DNA of 64,000 nucleotides, from assembly GCA_016706405.1 (NCBI GenBank), contig JADJJT010000002.1:992001-1056000 (forward strand), given 5' to 3'. Position numbers and translations under genes: made by a program. Shown in pieces: positions 59,808-64,000 of this stretch. The notes below the pieces were generated by a model. The model did no database searches. It was not told the DNA's origin and saw nothing but the letters and a program-made list of their open reading frames with translations. The first letter of the stretch is position 1; each line of letters starts with the position of its first letter. The DNA comes from Sphingobacteriales bacterium. Lineage in GTDB: Bacteria; Bacteroidota; Bacteroidia; Chitinophagales; UBA2359.

Positions 59808-62800
59808 ATGCCAGCAACCACTCCTGTTCGTTTTTTGCAGTTATTGCGACAAAAATTAGCCACGGGCAACCGTCGTTCAATATATTTAGATGCCTTGCCC
59901 GGGCGCAGGGCTAACCGTTTAGATATTTTTCAATTAGGCAGCCTTAGTGCCGAACTACCAAATCAATTGCTTGAGGTGTTGCTAAGCCAAGCGAGTTTTA
60001 ACCTTACTTTGCGCTATACCGGCCAAGCTGCTGTGCAAACCTTGCCTTACGACGAGCGGCAAACCTTAGAATTACTAAACAAACGCTTAAATAATATAGC
60101 TTATGAAAACCGCGATACTTTTTTGGAAACCGGGGTTGAAACCGCCGCCATAGGCTACCCAATATTAATAAAACGAGACGAAACCGACCCCACCAAAATA
60201 ATTAAAGCGCCTTTACTAATTTGGGAAGTAAGCATAGAAAAATCGCGTACACATGCCTTACAATGGCATATTCGCCGCAACGAAAACCACACCATCCGGT
60301 TTAACGAACTATTGCTAACCCACCTCGAATATAATGAAGGCATTAGTCTGCGCAATATACCAGCCCAGTTTTTAACCGACAATGTATTAAGTCCCACCGA
60401 AGTTGTAACTGTTTGTAATGCTGTCATGCAGCAGTTAGGCAGTAACGAAACCTACCCAGTACACGGCTTAGCGCCTGCTCCAGAATCTGCCTTATTACAA
60501 GCTGCTAATTTTACCCGCCCTGCTATTCGTTGGTCGGGGGTGTTGGGCTTGTTTCAAACACCGCGCCAAGCCATTTTAAACGATTTAAATGCGCTGATTA
60601 AACAATATAAAAATCAAAATCAAGAGTCAACTAACGCTGAAGTAGAAAAACATCCGGATACAGAAAACTCCGGAAAAAATGAGCAGCCAACAAACGAAAC
60701 TTTTGATGGTTTTATTAACGATGATATTGAATTTTTATCTCCTCTTGAAGACGATATTTCGTTACAGGGGCAGTTGCAGGCATTAATTCCGGATGAAACA
60801 AGTAATACTAGTTTGCCCCCATCTCCTGATCCGGAGAACTCAATTACCTGGCAGCATCATTTTTTTAGTGCCATTACTACCGACCCCTCGCAACAAGCCG
60901 TTCTTGAAACCCTCCGTAAATACCCCGCCCAGTTAGTACAAGGGCCGCCCGGCACGGGAAAAAGCCAGTTACTAGTGGCATTGATTACCAATGCACTTAG
61001 TCAGGGGGCCACTTGCTTAGTAGTATGCGACAAACGCACCGCTCTTGAAGTGCTGCACCAATATTTACAAAAAATAGGATTGGGCAGTTTGTGCGCCTTG
61101 ATTGAAAATATAACCAAAGACCGCGAAACCATTGTAAGAGCTGTACGCGAGCAAATAGCTAATTTAGAAAACCAAAACGTGCCAAATTTTCCTCCGGACG
61201 AATGGCAAAAAAATCGCGCTTCGGAGTTGATAGACGAAGTACAAGCGCAGCACCATTTTTTAGCTCAAACCTTACCCGGAAACCAGCAATTTACCCAAGC
61301 AGTAGGTCAATATTTGCAAATTACCAACCTTCAAACGCCACTTTTAGCCACCGATACCGACCCCCAGCAGCACAATTACCAATTTACCAACGACGAATAT
61401 TTTAAATTGCTAAACGCTGCCCAAACTGCCGCCCCGCTTTGGCACGAGGTAATAAACCGCAATGGCCAAGCATTAGAATTGTTAAACTCGACTTTATTTA
61501 CCTCGCCCAAACCCACCGAACTTCAACAAATATTAGAACAACAACTAAATCGCTGCGAAACCCTTACACAACAAGCCTTGGCAACACTTAAACCCTTGCC
61601 GCAACAGTATGCCGAGGCACTAACTAATTGGTTTGCCAACAAAGGAAACGAGCAATTAGGTTTAGCACAACAACTTATAGAGCGTATTAATGCCAATATT
61701 GCAGCGCATGGCAATTTGTTTAATTTGCCACAAGGGCTACCAAAAGCAGTAGTGATGGTTTTGGCTGTAGTAAGCCGCAAGCATCAGCAAATTAAAGCAC
61801 AACAAACAGCAATCTTAAATGATTACCAAAGTTTACAAGATTTGTACCGGCAACAACCTTTGGTTCGTCATGCTTTTTTACAAACAACAGCAGTATTAAA
61901 TACAAACAACGAAGGGTTTACCTTTATGCAAGTGCAGCAAAATATTACCGCATTTTTGCAACGACTAAGTCAGTGGTTAACCCACGAAGCGCCTTTGGCG
62001 GTAAAACATTTAACGGCAACCTTGGCGGTAAATACCAACCTATATCCGGCCTTAGATGGCTTATTGCAAGCGCCTCGGGCAGCTTATATAAACTGTATAA
62101 ATGCCGTCAATAAACCACAACTATTGAGTGTTTTGTTTGCTGAAGATTTGCCTGCCGTAACCGACCAAATTAATGCCTTAGAATTGTTGGCTACCAATTT
62201 ACAAAGTATCCGGATGGCTTGGCCAGCCTTTAGACAATACTACACATTTAAATATTTTTGCCTCCAACAGCCGATGCAAAGCATTAGGCAAACCTTGCAA
62301 TTATTAACCGACCAAGCGCCAGCAACTACCAACAATAACTGGCAACAAATTGCACAGCGACACTATTTGGCGCATTTATTGGTAACGATAGAAAAAACGG
62401 GCAATGCCCCGTATAACAATTATTTGCAACAAGAATTAACGCAGCTTTTAGCACAAATTCAAATCCAGGTGGCACAAACGGCGCTGCATATTTTTACCGA
62501 AAAACAACAAGTAGAAATCAAAAACTGGCAACAGTTACAGGCAAATTACCCATTGCGGCGTTTGTATAATTTGCGTGGAAGTAAAGGCGAACGCAGCAAT
62601 TCGCTACGCGCTATTGTAGCAGCCAATACCGACTTGTTTAAAGCATTTTTTCCGGTTCTATTGGTAAATCCGGTAGTTTGTAGTGGCTTGTTACCCCTAC
62701 ACGAAAATTTATACGATGTGGTTATTTTTGACGAGGCCAGCCAACTGCGCGTTGAAGAAACCTTTACCGCCTTGTTGCGCGGGCGCATCCGGATAATTTC

Positions 62801-64000
62801 GGGTGACAGGCACCAAATGCCACCATCCTCTTATTTTGAAACGGCTGCTAATTTGTTGTTCACCGATGAAAATACCGAAACAGAAGCCGATTTAGCACTT
62901 GACGAGGCCCAGCAATTAGATTTAATTGACGCTTCAGATGGGTTGGCCGGTGCCGACTCGTTATTACATTACGCAGACGATATGCACTATCAACGGCTGT
63001 ATTTAGATTTTCATTATAGGTCGCGACACCCCTACTTGATTGATTTTTCAAATGCGGCTTTTTATGGCTCGCGCCTGCTTCCCATGCCCATTCCCCAACA
63101 ACTAAACTACCAGCCTATTAGTTTTGTGGCAGTAAATGGTTTGTATCATAACCAAACTAACGCCGACGAGGCTAAAGCGGTAGTACATTTTTTATTGTAC
63201 CAGCTAACAGCCTTACCCATGCAAAGCCAGTTGCCCTCGGTAGGTATTGCTACTTTTAATTTATTGCAGCGCAATTTAATTATTGACTTATTAGAGGAAG
63301 CCCGATTGGCCGACCCTGCTGCCGCTGCTCGTTTAGCTGAATTAGAACAAAATGGCCTTTTTATTAAAAACCTCGAAAACATACAGGGAGACGAGCGCGA
63401 CATCATGCTTATTAGCACCACGTATGGCCAACGTGCCGATGGCAAATTTTTGCAGCTGTTTGGCCCGCTAAACCACCCCAAAGGCTATAAACTGTTGAAC
63501 GTGCTAATAACACGCGCCCGATTTGCCGTGCATATTTTTACTTCCATACCCGAAACTTACTATAGTCAATACGCTCACGAATTATCCGAAAATGGTATAA
63601 CCGGCCGTGCTTGTTTGTATGCGTATTTGGCTTATGCGCGCGCCACAACCCAATCTAATAACGAGCTTAGATTGGGTATTTTACAAGCCTTAGCAAAGGC
63701 CTGCCCCGAAACCGATACTTTTGCCCAAATTACCGCGCCACCTCAATCGGCCAATGCTTTTATAGATTGGCTGGCCGAAAAGCTAACCCCCCATTTTGAA
63801 CAAGGACAAATTGTGCCGTTTTACGCTTGTGGTGGTATGGTTATTGATATTGCTTTATTATTGCCACAGCTACCATTGCAACCAAGCACTAATACAAATG
63901 AAAATAAGGCTGTTGCTATTGACAAACAACGTATTATTGCCCTTGAATGTGATAATGCCAAACAACACCAAAGCCAACAAGCATGGCTACACGACTTGCA
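59808..64000 (+). CDS. SF1 helicase with C-terminal Vsr/MTES_1575-like nuclease domain (truncated by window end)
   Basis: At least 1397 residues, open to the window edge. A roughly 300-residue N-terminal domain of unknown family is followed by an acidic linker (about 265-330). SF1 helicase motifs: Walker A GPPGTGKS at 379-386; a long helical insertion of about 500 residues; Walker B VVIFDEASQ with D975 and E976; SGDRHQMPPSS (motif III); FHYRSRHPYLIDFS (motif IV); NIQGDERDIMLISTTYG (motif V); LLNVLITRAR (motif VI). Near the end, VIDIALLLP (D1347) and IIALECDNAKQH (E1380) resemble the start of the Vsr-like MTES_1575 nuclease domain (D, then ECD). Upf1/Dna2-type helicases of this layout occur in anti-phage systems. 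Starts 39 nt after the AlkD-like gene. Confidence 0.8.
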   Translation, partial: MPATTPVRFLQLLRQKLATGNRRSIYLDALPGRRANRLDIFQLGSLSAELPNQLLEVLLSQASFNLTLRYTGQAAVQTLPYDERQTLELLNKRLNNIAYENRDTFLETGVETAAIGYPILIKRDETDPTKIIKAPLLIWEVSIEKSRTHALQWHIRRNENHTIRFNELLLTHLEYNEGISLRNIPAQFLTDNVLSPTEVVTVCNAVMQQLGSNETYPVHGLAPAPESALLQAANFTRPAIRWSGVLGLFQTPRQAILNDLNALIKQYKNQNQESTNAEVEKHPDTENSGKNEQPTNETFDGFINDDIEFLSPLEDDISLQGQLQALIPDETSNTSLPPSPDPENSITWQHHFFSAITTDPSQQAVLETLRKYPAQLVQGPPGTGKSQLLVALITNALSQGATCLVVCDKRTALEVLHQYLQKIGLGSLCALIENITKDRETIVRAVREQIANLENQNVPNFPPDEWQKNRASELIDEVQAQHHFLAQTLPGNQQFTQAVGQYLQITNLQTPLLATDTDPQQHNYQFTNDEYFKLLNAAQTAAPLWHEVINRNGQALELLNSTLFTSPKPTELQQILEQQLNRCETLTQQALATLKPLPQQYAEALTNWFANKGNEQLGLAQQLIERINANIAAHGNLFNLPQGLPKAVVMVLAVVSRKHQQIKAQQTAILNDYQSLQDLYRQQPLVRHAFLQTTAVLNTNNEGFTFMQVQQNITAFLQRLSQWLTHEAPLAVKHLTATLAVNTNLYPALDGLLQAPRAAYINCINAVNKPQLLSVLFAEDLPAVTDQINALELLATNLQSIRMAWPAFRQYYTFKYFCLQQPMQSIRQTLQLLTDQAPATTNNNWQQIAQRHYLAHLLVTIEKTGNAPYNNYLQQELTQLLAQIQIQVAQTALHIFTEKQQVEIKNWQQLQANYPLRRLYNLRGSKGERSNSLRAIVAANTDLFKAFFPVLLVNPVVCSGLLPLHENLYDVVIFDEASQLRVEETFTALLRGRIRIISGDRHQMPPSSYFETAANLLFTDENTETEADLALDEAQQLDLIDASDGLAGADSLLHYADDMHYQRLYLDFHYRSRHPYLIDFSNAAFYGSRLLPMPIPQQLNYQPISFVAVNGLYHNQTNADEAKAVVHFLLYQLTALPMQSQLPSVGIATFNLLQRNLIIDLLEEARLADPAAAARLAELEQNGLFIKNLENIQGDERDIMLISTTYGQRADGKFLQLFGPLNHPKGYKLLNVLITRARFAVHIFTSIPETYYSQYAHELSENGITGRACLYAYLAYARATTQSNNELRLGILQALAKACPETDTFAQITAPPQSANAFIDWLAEKLTPHFEQGQIVPFYACGGMVIDIALLLPQLPLQPSTNTNENKAVAIDKQRIIALECDNAKQHQSQQAWLHDL

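Larger units (their letters stand above)
1..64000. repeat. Dispersed TCCGGA / ATCCGGAT palindrome
   Basis: The 6-base palindrome TCCGGA recurs through the whole window. A hand scan finds about 95-100 copies, of which about 40 are ATCCGGAT. At roughly 42% GC about ten copies of the 6-mer and fewer than one of the 8-mer would be expected. Copies fall in coding DNA in all three phases: Ser-Gly (TCC GGA), Asn/Tyr-Pro-Asp (nAT CCG GAT) and Ile-Arg-Met/Ile (ATC CGG ATn). They also occur in intergenic DNA, where pairs form hairpins (7332-7382, 37621-37658, 47054-47092, 48034-48087, 48646-48686). Five copies lie within 37528-37650. The count is by eye and may be off by several. Confidence 0.85.

Noticed and set aside
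1..64000. TCCGGA as the target of a restriction-modification system encoded here
   Set aside because: No restriction or methylase gene was seen, and restriction sites are usually avoided rather than enriched.
1..64000. tRNA, rRNA, IS elements or prophage genes
   Set aside because: None could be supported on either strand by reading; no transposase, integrase or tRNA-like fold was found.

Overview
The window is chromosomal DNA from a member of the Bacteroidota. Three things point there. Three large secreted proteins end in the gliding-motility-type (type B) sorting domain of the type IX secretion system (T9SS), and a PorP/SprF partner protein sits beside one of them. Most genes or operons have a TAnnTTTG promoter element upstream, and strong Shine-Dalgarno sites are rare. 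Several genes are typical of the phylum (small ribosomal protein THX, YtxJ, WG-repeat and DUF3857-type proteins). The exact class cannot be fixed from the sequence alone. No tRNA, rRNA, CRISPR array, insertion sequence or prophage was seen.

Layout. 0.3-7.3 kb: metabolic genes (ArsS-type radical SAM enzyme, ManC, GMC oxidoreductase, PhnP-like hydrolase, GAPDH, YtxJ). 7.4-14.4 kb: secreted and lipid-anchored proteins (a CotH/InlB-repeat T9SS protein broken by a one-base frameshift, a GH13 amylase lipoprotein, an unknown lipoprotein). 14.7-20.3 kb: a TetR-like/ABC1-kinase pair, a Nudix hydrolase and a subtilisin-family protease. 20.8-27.8 kb: a 2331-residue tandem Ig-like repeat protein exported by T9SS. 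28-39.4 kb: a double-ATPase peptide transporter subunit, RDD, WG-repeat, PP2C, thioredoxin-like, SLATT-like, DUF3857-like, lipoprotein and vanadium-haloperoxidase-like genes. 39.7-45.8 kb: a T9SS C25 peptidase with its PorP/SprF partner. 46-50.8 kb: THX, IscU, IscA, a Fur-family regulator and DnaK. 51-57.5 kb: a probable four-gene minus-strand operon (PccB-like, AccC, HscA-like Hsp70, thiolase). 57.5-64 kb: PspC-like protein with HldD, an AlkD-like protein, and an SF1 helicase that runs off the window and ends in what looks like a Vsr/MTES_1575-type nuclease domain.

Connections. IscU carries the LPPVK motif recognised by HscA, and the second Hsp70 in the window looks like HscA, so IscU, IscA and HscA form an iron-sulfur assembly set lying within 7 kb. 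PccB and AccC are the carboxyltransferase and biotin carboxylase halves of one acyl-CoA carboxylase; the biotin carrier is not in the window.

The most unusual signal is not a gene. The palindrome TCCGGA, often extended to ATCCGGAT, occurs roughly 95-100 times by hand count, against about ten expected from base composition. It falls in all three codon phases and in intergenic DNA, and it is repeatedly paired as inverted repeats that form the stems of transcription terminators. That arrangement resembles the DNA uptake sequences of Neisseria and Haemophilus and the HIP1 palindrome of cyanobacteria. A second structural signal is a nested set of inverted repeats in the leader of the peptide-transporter ATPase gene, with mutually exclusive pairings.
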